Below, in pieces: positions 1-8,069 of a stretch of DNA of 64,000 nucleotides. How positions within the stretch are numbered: the first letter of the stretch is position 1; every line of letters starts with the position of its first letter. The DNA is from Leifsonia sp. 466MF (lineage in GTDB: Bacteria > Actinomycetota > Actinomycetes > Actinomycetales > Microbacteriaceae). The DNA lies in assembly GCF_900100265.1 (NCBI RefSeq), contig NZ_LT629696.1, forward strand, positions 2,418,001 to 2,482,000, written 5' to 3'. The translations under genes were made by a program, and so were the position numbers. The notes under the pieces were generated by a model. That model worked only from the letters and a program-made list of their open reading frames with translations, was not told the DNA's origin and made no database searches.

Positions 1-48
1 CCGGGGAGCGCGAGAACGGCATCCGACGCACGTTCTGACGGGTTCCAT
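1..48 (-). CDS. ylxR: YlxR (DUF448) family RNA-binding protein, 5' end only
   Basis: Only the first 16 codons are in the window; the gene runs off the left edge. On the minus strand the reading from the ATG at 48 is MEPVRTCVGCRSRAPR. The R-x-C-V-G-C-R signature is the hallmark N-terminus of YlxR/DUF448, a small nucleic-acid-binding protein that follows nusA and precedes infB in most bacteria. It lies 90 bp downstream of nusA on the same strand, as that order predicts. The call rests on this motif plus context; the rest of the protein cannot be checked. Confidence 0.85.
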   Translation of the reverse strand, partial: MEPVRTCVGCRSRAPR

Positions 49-138
49 CCTACTCCTCCCGACGGCGCGCGCCGAACGGACAGGAACCCGCGTCGTACTC
101 AACGCCGCGGAATGCCTGGGCATTCCGCTCTGCCGAAC

Positions 139-1146
139 TCAATCGCGGTCGAGGATCGAATCGGGCTGGATGTCGATCTTCGCGCCCGTCAGCTTCGCGG
201 CGAGACGCGCGTTCTGACCCTCCTTGCCGATCGCGAGCGACAGCTGGTAGTCGGGCACGAGCGCGCGGACGGCCTTGAGCGACTCGTCGATGACGAACGC
301 ACTGGTCACCTTCGCGGGCGACAGCGCACTCGACACGAACGTCGCGAGGTCTGGCGAGTAGTCGACGATGTCGATCTTCTCGTTGTTGAGCTCCGCGGTC
401 ACCGCGCGGACGCGCTGACCCAGCTCGCCGATGCACGCGCCCTTGGCGTTCACTCCCGGCTCGGTCGCCCGGACCGCCATCTTCGTGCGGTGCCCGGCCT
501 CGCGGGCGAGCGACACGATCTCGACGACGCCGCTGGCGATCTCCGGGACCTCCAGCGCGAACAGCTTCCGGACGAGCGCCGGGTGCGTGCGCGACACGGT
601 GATCGACGGACCCTTCGGTCCCTTGGTGACGCTCGTGACGTAGACGCGGATGCGCGAACCGTGCGTGTACTCCTCGCCCGGCACCTGCTCCTCCGGCGGG
701 AGGATGGCCTCCACCGTTCCCAGGTCGACGTGGATCATGCGCGGGTTCGGGCCCTGCTGGATGACGCCGGCGACGATGTCGCCCTCGCGTCCGCGGAACT
801 CGCCGAGCACGGCGTCGTCCGCGATGTCGCGCAGCCGCTGGTTGATCACCTGCTTGGCCGCGAAGGCCGCGATGCGGCCGAAGTCGCTCGGGCTGTCCTC
901 GGCCTCGCCGATGACGTTGCCTTCTTCGTCGCGCTCGGGCACGTAAACCGTGACATGCCCCGTCTTGCGGTCCAGGTGCACCCGTGCGGCCGGCGGCTGG
1001 TCGCTGTGACCGTGGCGGTGATCGGCCTGGTTCGTGTGCTTCAGGTAAGCGGTCAGGATGGCCTGTTCGATGATCTGCACCAGTTCATCGAAGGGGATCT
1101 CCTTCTCGCGCTCCATGAGACGCAAGACGCTGAGGTCGATGTCCAT
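139..1146 (-). CDS. nusA: Transcription termination/antitermination factor NusA
   Basis: 335 aa, the short form usual in actinobacteria. Order: N-terminal RNA polymerase-binding domain (about 1-105), S1 domain (about 115-190), KH1 (about 205-270, with GACIGELGQRV at 237-247) and KH2 (about 275-330, with LAIGKEGQNARLA at 304-316). The acidic C-terminal repeats of proteobacterial NusA are absent, as expected. NusA binds RNA polymerase and modulates pausing, intrinsic and Rho-dependent termination and rRNA antitermination. The ATG has a strong Shine-Dalgarno (GAGGAGG) 5 nt upstream. ylxR follows on the same strand. rimP, often directly upstream, is replaced by a divergent DUF1206 gene. Confidence 0.97.
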   Translation of the reverse strand: MDIDLSVLRLMEREKEIPFDELVQIIEQAILTAYLKHTNQADHRHGHSDQPPAARVHLDRKTGHVTVYVPERDEEGNVIGEAEDSPSDFGRIAAFAAKQVINQRLRDIADDAVLGEFRGREGDIVAGVIQQGPNPRMIHVDLGTVEAILPPEEQVPGEEYTHGSRIRVYVTSVTKGPKGPSITVSRTHPALVRKLFALEVPEIASGVVEIVSLAREAGHRTKMAVRATEPGVNAKGACIGELGQRVRAVTAELNNEKIDIVDYSPDLATFVSSALSPAKVTSAFVIDESLKAVRALVPDYQLSLAIGKEGQNARLAAKLTGAKIDIQPDSILDRD

Positions 1147-1254
1147 GCCGGCCTCCTCTATTCAGATCTCGCCGCCGCGTGACGGCGCGGCGGACTCAGT
1201 CCTCTACGGTACCCGAGATTCCCGAACGCGTGAACGCCGCGTACCGTTCACGCC

Positions 1255-2046
1255 ATGACCTCCCCCAGCCGCGTCGCCTCCCGGGTCGAACGCCATCCGC
1301 TCGTGCGCGGCCTCGCCCGGGTCGGCCTCGCCGCCATCGGCATCCTGCACATCCTGATCGGCGTCATCGCGCTGGCCGTCGCGTTCGGGTCGGGCGGGGA
1401 TGCCGACCAGTCGGGTGCCTTGCAGGCGCTCGTCGCCGTGCCGGGCGGCCTCTTCGTGCTGTGGGCCGTGATCGTCGGACTCATCTTCCTGGCGGCCTGG
1501 CAGATCCTGCAGGCGATCACGGCGCACAAGCCTGGCCAGAAGGTGACGGAGGTCGCCAAGTGCGTCGTGTACGCCGCCCTCGCCGGTATCGCGATCTCCA
1601 TCGCGTCCGGCGGCCGGCAGGATGCGTCCACCTCCGAGAAGTCGATGAGCGCGAAGCTTCTCGCGATGCCCGGCGGAGTCTTCCTCCTCGCCGGCATCGG
1701 GATCGCGATCGTGGTCGTCGGCGTCGTCTTCGCCGTGAACGGCCTGACCCACAAGTTCGAGCGCGACCTGCGCCTCCCACCGAACCGCTGGGCGACCGTC
1801 ACGACGACGCTGGGCCGCGTCGGCTACGTCTCCAAGGGGGTCGCCCTGGTGATCGTCGGCGGTCTGGTCGTCTTCGGCGCCTTCACATCCGACCCCGAGA
1901 AGGCGGGCGGACTCGACGGCAGCCTGAAGGCGCTCACCGAGGTCCCGTTCGGCGTCGTCCTCCTCATCCTCATCGCGCTCGGCCTGATCGCGTACGGCGT
2001 CTTCTGGTGCGTGCGCGCGTACGCGTCCCGCCTCGCCGAGCCGTGA
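1255..2046 (+). CDS. DUF1206 family membrane protein
   Basis: 263 aa with six predicted membrane segments arranged as three two-helix repeats, the DUF1206 architecture. Each repeat begins with an Arg-Xaa-Gly type motif (LARVGLAAIGILH, then VAKCVVYAAL, then LGRVGYVSKGVAL) and ends in a second hydrophobic helix. Function is unknown; members are widespread in actinobacteria and cyanobacteria. It is divergent from nusA and convergent with the ABC exporter, whose stop codon lies only 13 bp away. No Shine-Dalgarno is seen before the ATG, but TACCGT lies 7 nt upstream (1242-1247), compatible with a leaderless transcript. Confidence 0.85.
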   Translation: MTSPSRVASRVERHPLVRGLARVGLAAIGILHILIGVIALAVAFGSGGDADQSGALQALVAVPGGLFVLWAVIVGLIFLAAWQILQAITAHKPGQKVTEVAKCVVYAALAGIAISIASGGRQDASTSEKSMSAKLLAMPGGVFLLAGIGIAIVVVGVVFAVNGLTHKFERDLRLPPNRWATVTTTLGRVGYVSKGVALVIVGGLVVFGAFTSDPEKAGGLDGSLKALTEVPFGVVLLILIALGLIAYGVFWCVRAYASRLAEP

Positions 2047-2059
2047 TCGGCAGAGGCTC

Positions 2060-4033
2060 CTACTCGTCCGCCGCCCCGGCGAACTGCGCGTTGTAGAGCG
2101 AGTAGTACGCTCCGCCGCGCGCCAACAGCTCGGCGTGCGTGCCCTGCTCGACGATCCGGCCCGCCTCCATCACCAGGATGAGGTCGGCGTCGCGGATCGT
2201 GGAGAGCCTGTGTGCGATGACGAACGACGTCCGGTCCGCCCGCAGTGCGCTCATCGCCTTCTGCACGAGCAGCTCGGTGCGGGTGTCAACGGACGAGGTC
2301 GCCTCGTCGAGGATGAGCACGCTCGGCCGCGCGAGGAAGGCCCGCGCGATCGTGAGCAGCTGCTTCTCCCCCGCCGAGATGTTCGACCCCTCGTCGTCGA
2401 GGATGGTGTCGTAGCCGTCGGGCAGCGAGTGGACGAAGCGGTCGACGTAGGTCGCGCGCGCCGCATCCAGCACCTCCTCCTCTGTCGCGTCCGGGCGGCC
2501 GTAGAGGATGTTGTCGCGGATGGTGCCCTTGAACAGCCAGGTGTCCTGCAACACCATCCCCATCCGGCTCCGCAGGTCGTGCCGGCTCATCGACGCGATG
2601 TCGACGCCGTCGAGGGTGATGCGTCCGCCGTCCAGCTCGTAGAAGCGCATCATCAGGTTCACGAGCGTGGTCTTGCCGGCGCCCGTCGGTCCGACGATCG
2701 CCACGGTCTGCCCGGGCTGGGCCACCAGCGACAGGTCCTCGATCAGCGGGGTGTCCTCGACGTAGCGGAACGAGACGTCCTCGAACGTCAGGAGGCCCTT
2801 GGTGCCGGCTGGGCTCTCCGGCTCGCGCGGGTCGGGCGACTGCTCGTCGGCGTCCAGCAGCTCGAACACGCGCTCGGCGCTCGCGACACCCGACTGCAAC
2901 AGGTTCGCCATCGACCCGAGCTGGGTGAGCGGCTGCGTGAACTGACGGGAGTACTGGATGAACGCCGTCACGTCACCGAGCTGCATCGCGCCGCTCGCCA
3001 CCTGCAGTCCACCCACCACCGCGATGGCGACGTACATCAGGTTCCCGACGAACATCATCGCCGGCATGATGATGCCCGAGATGAACTGGGCGCCGAAGCT
3101 CGCCCGGTACATCTCCTGGTTCTTCTCGCGGAACCGGGCCTCGACCTCGCGGTGGCGGCCGAACACCTTGACCAGGGAGTGGCCGGTGAACGCCTCCTCG
3201 ATCTGGCCGTTCAGCTCGCCGGTGTGCCGCCACTGGGCGACGAACAGCTTCTGCGAGCGCTTCGCGATGACCGTCGTGATGACGAGGGTCAGCGGGATGG
3301 TGATGAGCGCGATCAGCGCGAGGAGCGGCGAGATGACGAACATCAGCACGACCACTCCGACGACCGTCAGAAGGGACGTCAGCAACTGGCTCATCGTCTG
3401 CTGCAGCGACTGCGAAATGTTGTCGATGTCGTTGGTGACCCGGCTGAGCAGCTCGCCCCGCTGCATCCCGTCGAAGTACTTCAGCGGGAGACGGTGCAGC
3501 TTGTCCTCCACATCCGAGCGCAGACGGTACACGGTGCGCTGCGTGACGCCGTTGAGCACGTAGGCCTGCAGGTAGCTGAACACCGACGAGAGGACGTACA
3601 GCGCGAGCACCCAGAGCAGGGTCTGGCCGACCGCGGTGAAGTCGATGCCCGCACCGGGGGTGAAGGTCGTACCGGAGAGCAGGTCGGCGTACTGGTTCTG
3701 GCCCTGCGCCCGTAGACCGGCGATGACCTGCGCCTGGGTCTCGCCCTTCGGGAACTGCAGGGAGAGGGCACCGGCGAACACCAGGTTGATCGCGTTGCCG
3801 AGCAGCTTGGGCCCGAGCACCGCGAACGTCACGGACACCACTGCGAGCAGCGTCACCGCGGCGAGCGGCAGCCACTCCGGGCGGAGACGGCCCAGCAGGC
3901 GCTTCGCGCTCGGGCCGAAGTTCATCGACTTCTGGACGGGCATGCCGAAACCGGCGAACGGCCCTCCCCCGCCGGGTCCGCGCCGGATCGGAGGGCCGGC
4001 CGGCCGCTCGGGGGTCGTCGTCTTGTCGCTCAT
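2060..4033 (-). CDS. ABC exporter subunit (fused membrane and ATPase domains), consensus Walker B
   Basis: 657 aa. An extended N-terminus of about 55 residues rich in Pro and Gly precedes a six-helix exporter membrane domain (about 60-380) and a nucleotide-binding domain (about 415-645). Visible motifs: Walker A GPTGAGKTT; a non-canonical signature ISAGEKQ in place of LSGGQ; Walker B ILDEATS with the catalytic Glu intact. It is the second exporter half of a heterodimer with the gene 11 bp upstream. Type IV exporters of this kind extrude drugs, lipids or peptides; the substrate cannot be read from sequence. The start at the ATG encoding MSDKTTTPE was chosen because further extension would run into the upstream gene. 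Confidence 0.9.
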   Translation of the reverse strand: MSDKTTTPERPAGPPIRRGPGGGGPFAGFGMPVQKSMNFGPSAKRLLGRLRPEWLPLAAVTLLAVVSVTFAVLGPKLLGNAINLVFAGALSLQFPKGETQAQVIAGLRAQGQNQYADLLSGTTFTPGAGIDFTAVGQTLLWVLALYVLSSVFSYLQAYVLNGVTQRTVYRLRSDVEDKLHRLPLKYFDGMQRGELLSRVTNDIDNISQSLQQTMSQLLTSLLTVVGVVVLMFVISPLLALIALITIPLTLVITTVIAKRSQKLFVAQWRHTGELNGQIEEAFTGHSLVKVFGRHREVEARFREKNQEMYRASFGAQFISGIIMPAMMFVGNLMYVAIAVVGGLQVASGAMQLGDVTAFIQYSRQFTQPLTQLGSMANLLQSGVASAERVFELLDADEQSPDPREPESPAGTKGLLTFEDVSFRYVEDTPLIEDLSLVAQPGQTVAIVGPTGAGKTTLVNLMMRFYELDGGRITLDGVDIASMSRHDLRSRMGMVLQDTWLFKGTIRDNILYGRPDATEEEVLDAARATYVDRFVHSLPDGYDTILDDEGSNISAGEKQLLTIARAFLARPSVLILDEATSSVDTRTELLVQKAMSALRADRTSFVIAHRLSTIRDADLILVMEAGRIVEQGTHAELLARGGAYYSLYNAQFAGAADE

Positions 4034-4044
4034 CCCGCTTCTCC

Positions 4045-5778
4045 CTATGCCGCATCCTGAGCCGCGAGCTGCGACGAGACGATCTCGGCGTAGGTCTCGT
4101 TGCTCTCGAGGAGTTCGTCGTGCGTCCCGCGACCGACCACGCGGCCGTCGTCGAGGACGATGATCTGGTCGGCATCCACGATGGTGGACACCCGCTGGGC
4201 GACCACGATCATGGTCGCGTCGGTCACATCCCGCGCGAGCGCCGCACGGAGCCGCGCGTCGGTCGCGGTGTCGAGCGCCGAGAAGGAGTCGTCGAAGACG
4301 AAGATCTCCGGCTTCCTGACCAGTGCGCGAGCGATCGCGAGCCTCTGCCGCTGACCACCCGAGACGTTGGTGCCGCCTTGTGCGATCGGCGCGTCGAGAC
4401 CCTCCGGCATCGCCTCGACGAAGTCGCGCGCCTGCGCCACCTCGAGCGCGTGCCAGAGCTCGTCGTCGGTGGCATCCGGATTGCCGTAGCGCAGGTTCGA
4501 CGCCACCGTGCCCGAGAACAGGTAGGGGCGCTGCGGCACGATCCCGATGCGGGACCACAGCACCTCCGGGTCGAGGTCGGCCACATCCACACCGTCGACC
4601 AGCACGATCCCGCTGGTCGCATCGAACAGGCGCGGGATGAGGTTCACCAGCGTCGTCTTGCCTGCGCCGGTGCTGCCGATGATGGCGGTCGTCCGCCCCG
4701 CCTCGGCGAGGAAGGTGATGTCGGTGAGCACGGGATGCTCGGCTCCCGGATACGAGAAGCCGACGTCGACGAACTCCACCGTTCCGTGCGTCTCCACCTC
4801 GGTGACCGGGGTGTCGGACGCGCGAACGGACGGCTCCGTACCGAGCACCTCGCCAATGCGGTCGGCGCACACCGACGCGCGCGGCACGAGCACGGCCATC
4901 ATCGTCGACATCATCACGCCCATGAGGATCTGCATGAGGTACTGCAGGAACGCCGTGAGCGTGCCCACCTGGAGTGTGCCGTCCTGCACCCGGAAGGACC
5001 CGAACCAGATCACGGCGACGCTCGACACGTTGAGCACGAGCATCACGATCGGGAACATCAGCGCGAACAACCGGCCCGCCTTCAGCGCCGTCTCCGTCAC
5101 CTGGTCGTTCGCCACCCGGAACCGGTCGGTCTCGACGCGTTCGCGCACGAACGCGCGCACCACGCGGAGGCCGGTCAGCTGCTCGCGGAGCACGCGGTTG
5201 ACGCGGTCGATCCTGTCCTGCATCCGCCGGAACAGCGGCACCATGCGCGCGATGATGATGCTCACCGCGACCAGCAGTGCGGGGACGCTCACGGCGATGA
5301 GCCACGACAGGTCGATGTCCTGCTGCATCGCCAGCACGATGCCGCCGACCGCGAGGATGGGCGCCGAGACGAGCAGCGTGCACGTCATCATCACCAGCAT
5401 CTGCACCTGCTGGACGTCGTTGGTGTTGCGGGTGATCAGCGAGGGCGCGCCGAAGGACGACACCTCGCGCTCGGAGAACTCCCCGACCCGGTGGAAGATC
5501 GCCTCGCGCAGGTCGCGTCCGACCAGCATCGCGACCTTGGCGCCGAAGTAGACGGCGGTGATGGCGCAGGCGACCTGCACCAGCGTCACGCCGAGCATCT
5601 CGGCGCCGACGGCCATGATGTAGCCGGTGTCGCCCTTGGCGATGCCGTTGTCGGTGACGTCGGCGTTCAGGGTCGGCAGCCACAGCGAGAGCAGCGATTG
5701 CGCCAGCTGGAAGACGATCACCCCGATCAGGAGCGGCCAGTGCGGCCGCAGGAACCGGCCGAGCAGTCTCAGGAGCAT
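4045..5778 (-). CDS. ABC exporter subunit (fused membrane and ATPase domains), degenerate Walker B
   Basis: 577 aa, the usual length of a half-exporter: six membrane helices (about 15-310) followed by an ATPase domain (about 340-570). Walker A is GSTGAGKTT and the signature is a canonical VSGGQRQ, but Walker B reads FVFDDSFSALD, with Asp where the catalytic Glu should be. With the partner subunit (Glu present, signature degenerate) this gives one competent and one degenerate ATP site, the standard asymmetry of heterodimeric exporters such as TM287/288 and BmrCD (family knowledge). The start codon lies inside the end of the upstream TetR gene (10-nt overlap), so the three genes form one operon. 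Confidence 0.93.
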   Translation of the reverse strand: MLLRLLGRFLRPHWPLLIGVIVFQLAQSLLSLWLPTLNADVTDNGIAKGDTGYIMAVGAEMLGVTLVQVACAITAVYFGAKVAMLVGRDLREAIFHRVGEFSEREVSSFGAPSLITRNTNDVQQVQMLVMMTCTLLVSAPILAVGGIVLAMQQDIDLSWLIAVSVPALLVAVSIIIARMVPLFRRMQDRIDRVNRVLREQLTGLRVVRAFVRERVETDRFRVANDQVTETALKAGRLFALMFPIVMLVLNVSSVAVIWFGSFRVQDGTLQVGTLTAFLQYLMQILMGVMMSTMMAVLVPRASVCADRIGEVLGTEPSVRASDTPVTEVETHGTVEFVDVGFSYPGAEHPVLTDITFLAEAGRTTAIIGSTGAGKTTLVNLIPRLFDATSGIVLVDGVDVADLDPEVLWSRIGIVPQRPYLFSGTVASNLRYGNPDATDDELWHALEVAQARDFVEAMPEGLDAPIAQGGTNVSGGQRQRLAIARALVRKPEIFVFDDSFSALDTATDARLRAALARDVTDATMIVVAQRVSTIVDADQIIVLDDGRVVGRGTHDELLESNETYAEIVSSQLAAQDAA

Positions 5779-6401
5779 GATGCCTCCGTGTCGGATGACG
5801 GGAAGAGAACGTGGGGCGAGGTCCCGGCGACGCCGACCAGCGTCATCCGGGCGAGGTCGTCGATGCTGAACTCGATGCCCTCGTTGAGCGCGGGGAACGC
5901 GGAGGAGAAGCTGATCAGCCGCAGCAGGTGGGCGACGCGCTCCGGCGGCCAGTTGAGCTCACCGGCCTCCGGCTCCAGGATCTGGGCGATGATGCGGGCG
6001 AACTCCCCGCGCTCCTGCGGCACGGGCGGACGCTGTGCGCCGATGACCGGCATGATCCGCATGACGCTCTGGAAGCGCTCACGCAGCAGGTACAGGATCG
6101 CGCGCATCTTGTTCTCCAGCGGGAGCGCGGGGTCGATGTTGCGGAGCGCCTCGCGCAGCGGCTCGGGATCGAGGTACTTCTCGATCGCCGCCTGCACGAG
6201 TGTCTCCTTGTCACCGAAGGCGCGGAAGATGGTGCCTTCGGCGATGCCGGCGGCCTCGGCGATCTGGCGTGACGTCATCGCGCGCCCGTGCTCGAGCAGC
6301 AGCGGGATGACCGCGTCGATGATCATCGCTTTACGGTCGTCCACCGCCATCGGCTGCGCGCGCGAGCGCGACTGGGTTTCGGTCGCTGCGTCGTTCGTCA
6401 C
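5769..6401 (-). CDS. TetR/AcrR family repressor, first gene of the ABC exporter operon
   Basis: 210 aa. An N-terminal TetR helix-turn-helix (about 25-70: RQIAEAAGIAEGTIFRAFGDKETL) precedes a variable ligand-binding domain. It is followed, with overlap, by both exporter subunits, so it probably controls its own operon. The start is a GTG without a Shine-Dalgarno. An in-frame ATG at residue 18 (MAVDDRKAM) is a possible alternative, but the GTG is supported by a TAGAGT hexamer exactly 6 nt upstream, as in leaderless transcripts. A perfect inverted repeat 18 bp upstream (6420-6435) is the likely operator. The inducer is unknown. Confidence 0.9.
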   Translation of the reverse strand: MTNDAATETQSRSRAQPMAVDDRKAMIIDAVIPLLLEHGRAMTSRQIAEAAGIAEGTIFRAFGDKETLVQAAIEKYLDPEPLREALRNIDPALPLENKMRAILYLLRERFQSVMRIMPVIGAQRPPVPQERGEFARIIAQILEPEAGELNWPPERVAHLLRLISFSSAFPALNEGIEFSIDDLARMTLVGVAGTSPHVLFPSSDTEASCS

Positions 6402-6407
6402 GCGGCG

Positions 6408-6437
6408 ACTCTACCCGGAGTGAGTGCTCACTCACAA
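6408..6437 (-). promoter_or_regulatory. Promoter of the TetR-ABC exporter operon
   Basis: On the minus strand TTGTGA (6432-6437) and TAGAGT (6408-6413) are separated by 18 bp. The -10 hexamer ends 6 nt before the GTG start of the TetR gene, so the transcript would begin at or near the start codon. Promoter assignment is by pattern only. Confidence 0.55.
6420..6435. promoter_or_regulatory. Probable TetR operator between the -35 and -10 elements
   Basis: GTGAGTG-CT-CACTCAC is a perfect 7-bp inverted repeat with a 2-bp centre. It lies in the promoter spacer immediately ahead of the TetR gene, where a bound dimer would block RNA polymerase. Many TetR-family sites have this GTGAG...CTCAC form (family knowledge). 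Confidence 0.65.
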
Positions 6438-6455
6438 GGTCTTTCGTGGGCGATT

Positions 6456-7427
6456 TCAGCCCGCCGGAGCGAAGATCTCCCCGATCTCGGCGACCTCCTC
6501 CGCCGTCGGCTTCCACGCGGTGGCCGCCTCGGCGTTGGCGACGATCTGCTCCGGCTTCGTCGCCCCCGCGATGACGCTCGACAGTCCCGGCTGAGCGAGC
6601 AGCCAGGCGAAGGTCGCCGCGAGCATCGTGACCCCGCGGTCGTCGCAGAACGCCTGGTAGCGCTCGATCCTGTCCCACGGCGCCTCGTCCAGCAGGTGAC
6701 GGCGGAGGTGCATGATCCGGCTGTCGGCGGGGCCGCCCTGGCGCGTGAACTTGCCCGTGAACAGGCCGTTGTAGAGCGGGAAGAACGGCAGGAAGCCGAG
6801 GCCGTAGCGGTTCACGGCCGGGAGCACCTCCCGCTCGACATCACGCGCGAGAAGGCTGTACTCGTTCTGCGCCGAGATGAACTTCGGATGCCCGCTGAGG
6901 CGAGCGGTGAACTCCGCCTCGGCGATCTGCCACCCCGACAGGTTGGAGTGCCCGATGTAGCGGATCTTGCCCTCGGTGATCAGGTCGTCCAGCGTCGCGA
7001 GGGTCTCCTCGATGGGTGTCACCGGGTCGGGACGGTGCAGCTGGTAGAGGTCGATCCAATCGGTGCGGAGCCGGCGGAGCGAGCTCTCGACCGCGAGGCG
7101 GATGTAGCGGCGGGAGGCGCGCGCATCCCAGTCGGGCCCGTTGAGACCGGCCATGTCCATCCCGAACTTCGTGGCGAGGACGATGCGGTCGCGCTTGCCT
7201 TCGAGCGACTTGCCCATCAGCGTCTCGGACAGCCCGCGTTCGGAGCCGTAGATGTCGGCGGTGTCGAACAGCGTGACGCCGGCATCGATCGCGGCGCCGA
7301 TCACCGCGTCGGTGCCCTCCTGCGTCTCGGTGAGCGTGTCCTTCCGGCCGAAGTTGTTGCAGCCGAGACCGATCGTGGAGACGACGAGGCCGGAGGGGCC
7401 GAGAGTGCGGTATTCGATGTTCGCCAT
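6456..7427 (-). CDS. Aldo/keto reductase
   Basis: 323 aa, typical AKR length. The catalytic tetrad is visible: Asp55 and Tyr60 in FDTADIYG, Lys87 in ATKFG, His131 in YQLHRPD. The C-terminal NADPH-binding pattern (SSVIAGATKPEQI) is also present. Enzymes of this type reduce aldehydes and ketones with NADPH in the cytosol; the physiological substrate is not evident. It ends 18 bp before the TetR operator region and is not in that operon's direct path. TAGACT lies exactly 6 nt before the ATG and there is no spaced Shine-Dalgarno, so a leaderless mRNA is likely. It is divergent from the alkyltransferase gene. Confidence 0.92.
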   Translation of the reverse strand: MANIEYRTLGPSGLVVSTIGLGCNNFGRKDTLTETQEGTDAVIGAAIDAGVTLFDTADIYGSERGLSETLMGKSLEGKRDRIVLATKFGMDMAGLNGPDWDARASRRYIRLAVESSLRRLRTDWIDLYQLHRPDPVTPIEETLATLDDLITEGKIRYIGHSNLSGWQIAEAEFTARLSGHPKFISAQNEYSLLARDVEREVLPAVNRYGLGFLPFFPLYNGLFTGKFTRQGGPADSRIMHLRRHLLDEAPWDRIERYQAFCDDRGVTMLAATFAWLLAQPGLSSVIAGATKPEQIVANAEAATAWKPTAEEVAEIGEIFAPAG

Positions 7428-7433
7428 GCCTCG

Positions 7434-7439
7434 AGTCTA
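7434..7439 (-). promoter_or_regulatory. -10 element of the aldo/keto reductase gene (leaderless type)
   Basis: TAGACT on the minus strand is separated from the ATG by the 6 nt CGAGGC. No convincing -35 is seen. The spacing puts the transcription start at the start codon. Confidence 0.45.
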
Positions 7440-7559
7440 GGCAGGGCGGAGGACGGCTGCGGATGCGACGGCGACGGGGTGAAACCGTCCACAGGCCGAG
7501 ACCGGAGCGAGTTATCCCCCGATGTCCGATTCCCGCGAGTGCGCGTCGGTGGCGCGCCC

Positions 7560-7565
7560 TAGAGT
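7560..7565 (+). promoter_or_regulatory. -10 element of the alkyltransferase gene (leaderless type)
   Basis: TAGAGT is followed by 6 nt (CGTCCC) and the ATG. No Shine-Dalgarno and no clear -35. Same geometry as the divergent aldo/keto reductase promoter 120 bp away. Confidence 0.45.
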
Positions 7566-7571
7566 CGTCCC

Positions 7572-8069
7572 ATGAGCAGTTCCTTCGCCTATCTCCTCCG
7601 CACCGCGAGCCCCATCGGGCGGCTCGAACTGACCAGTGACGGCACGGCCGTCACGTCCCTCTCCATCGAACGGTCGGGGCATCTCCCGCTCGAAGACCAT
7701 CCCGAACGCAGCACGCCGGTGCTCGATGACGCGGCCGCGCAGCTGGAGGAGTACTTCTCCGGGTCGCGGCGCGCGTTCGACGTCCCGGTCCGGCTGCAGG
7801 GCACCCCGTTCCGCCAGGCGGTGTGGGAGAGGCTGTCGTCGCTCGAGTTCGGCACGTTCGTGTCGTACGGCGAACTCGGCGCCTCGCTCGGCCATGCGGG
7901 CTACGGCCGCGCGATCGGCGGTGCGGTCGGCGCGAACCCGGTGCCGATCATCGTGGGCTGCCATCGCGTGCTCTCCTCCAGCGGTCGCGTGACCGGATAC
8001 AGCGGTGGCGACGGCATCCCTACCAAGATCTGGCTCCTCGAGCACGAGGGGATCCTGCTGGCCGCATGA
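7572..8069 (+). CDS. ogt: Methylated-DNA--protein-cysteine methyltransferase (O6-alkylguanine repair)
   Basis: 165 aa, the size of Ogt/MGMT. The N-terminal RNase H-like part is short; the C-terminal domain carries the DNA-binding helix (GYGRAIGGAVGANPVPI) and the active-site Cys130 in GCHRVL. The protein transfers an alkyl group from O6-methylguanine to this Cys in a suicide reaction. The family consensus is PCHRV; here Pro is replaced by Gly (IIVGCHRV). Cys, His and Arg are intact, so activity is expected but should not be assumed identical. The stop overlaps the start of tag (ATGA), making a two-gene alkylation-repair unit. Confidence 0.9.
   Translation: MSSSFAYLLRTASPIGRLELTSDGTAVTSLSIERSGHLPLEDHPERSTPVLDDAAAQLEEYFSGSRRAFDVPVRLQGTPFRQAVWERLSSLEFGTFVSYGELGASLGHAGYGRAIGGAVGANPVPIIVGCHRVLSSSGRVTGYSGGDGIPTKIWLLEHEGILLAA

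Noticed and set aside
2060..5683. A 1207-codon open frame covering both exporter genes
   Set aside because: Only the part from 4033 downwards is exporter sequence; the rest is an out-of-frame reading of the upstream exporter gene, low in hydrophobic residues and high in Arg/Asp/Gly.
6332..6350. ATG at residue 18 as the real start of the TetR gene
   Set aside because: Possible, but the -10 at 6 nt and the operator position favour the GTG at 6401; left as an alternative.
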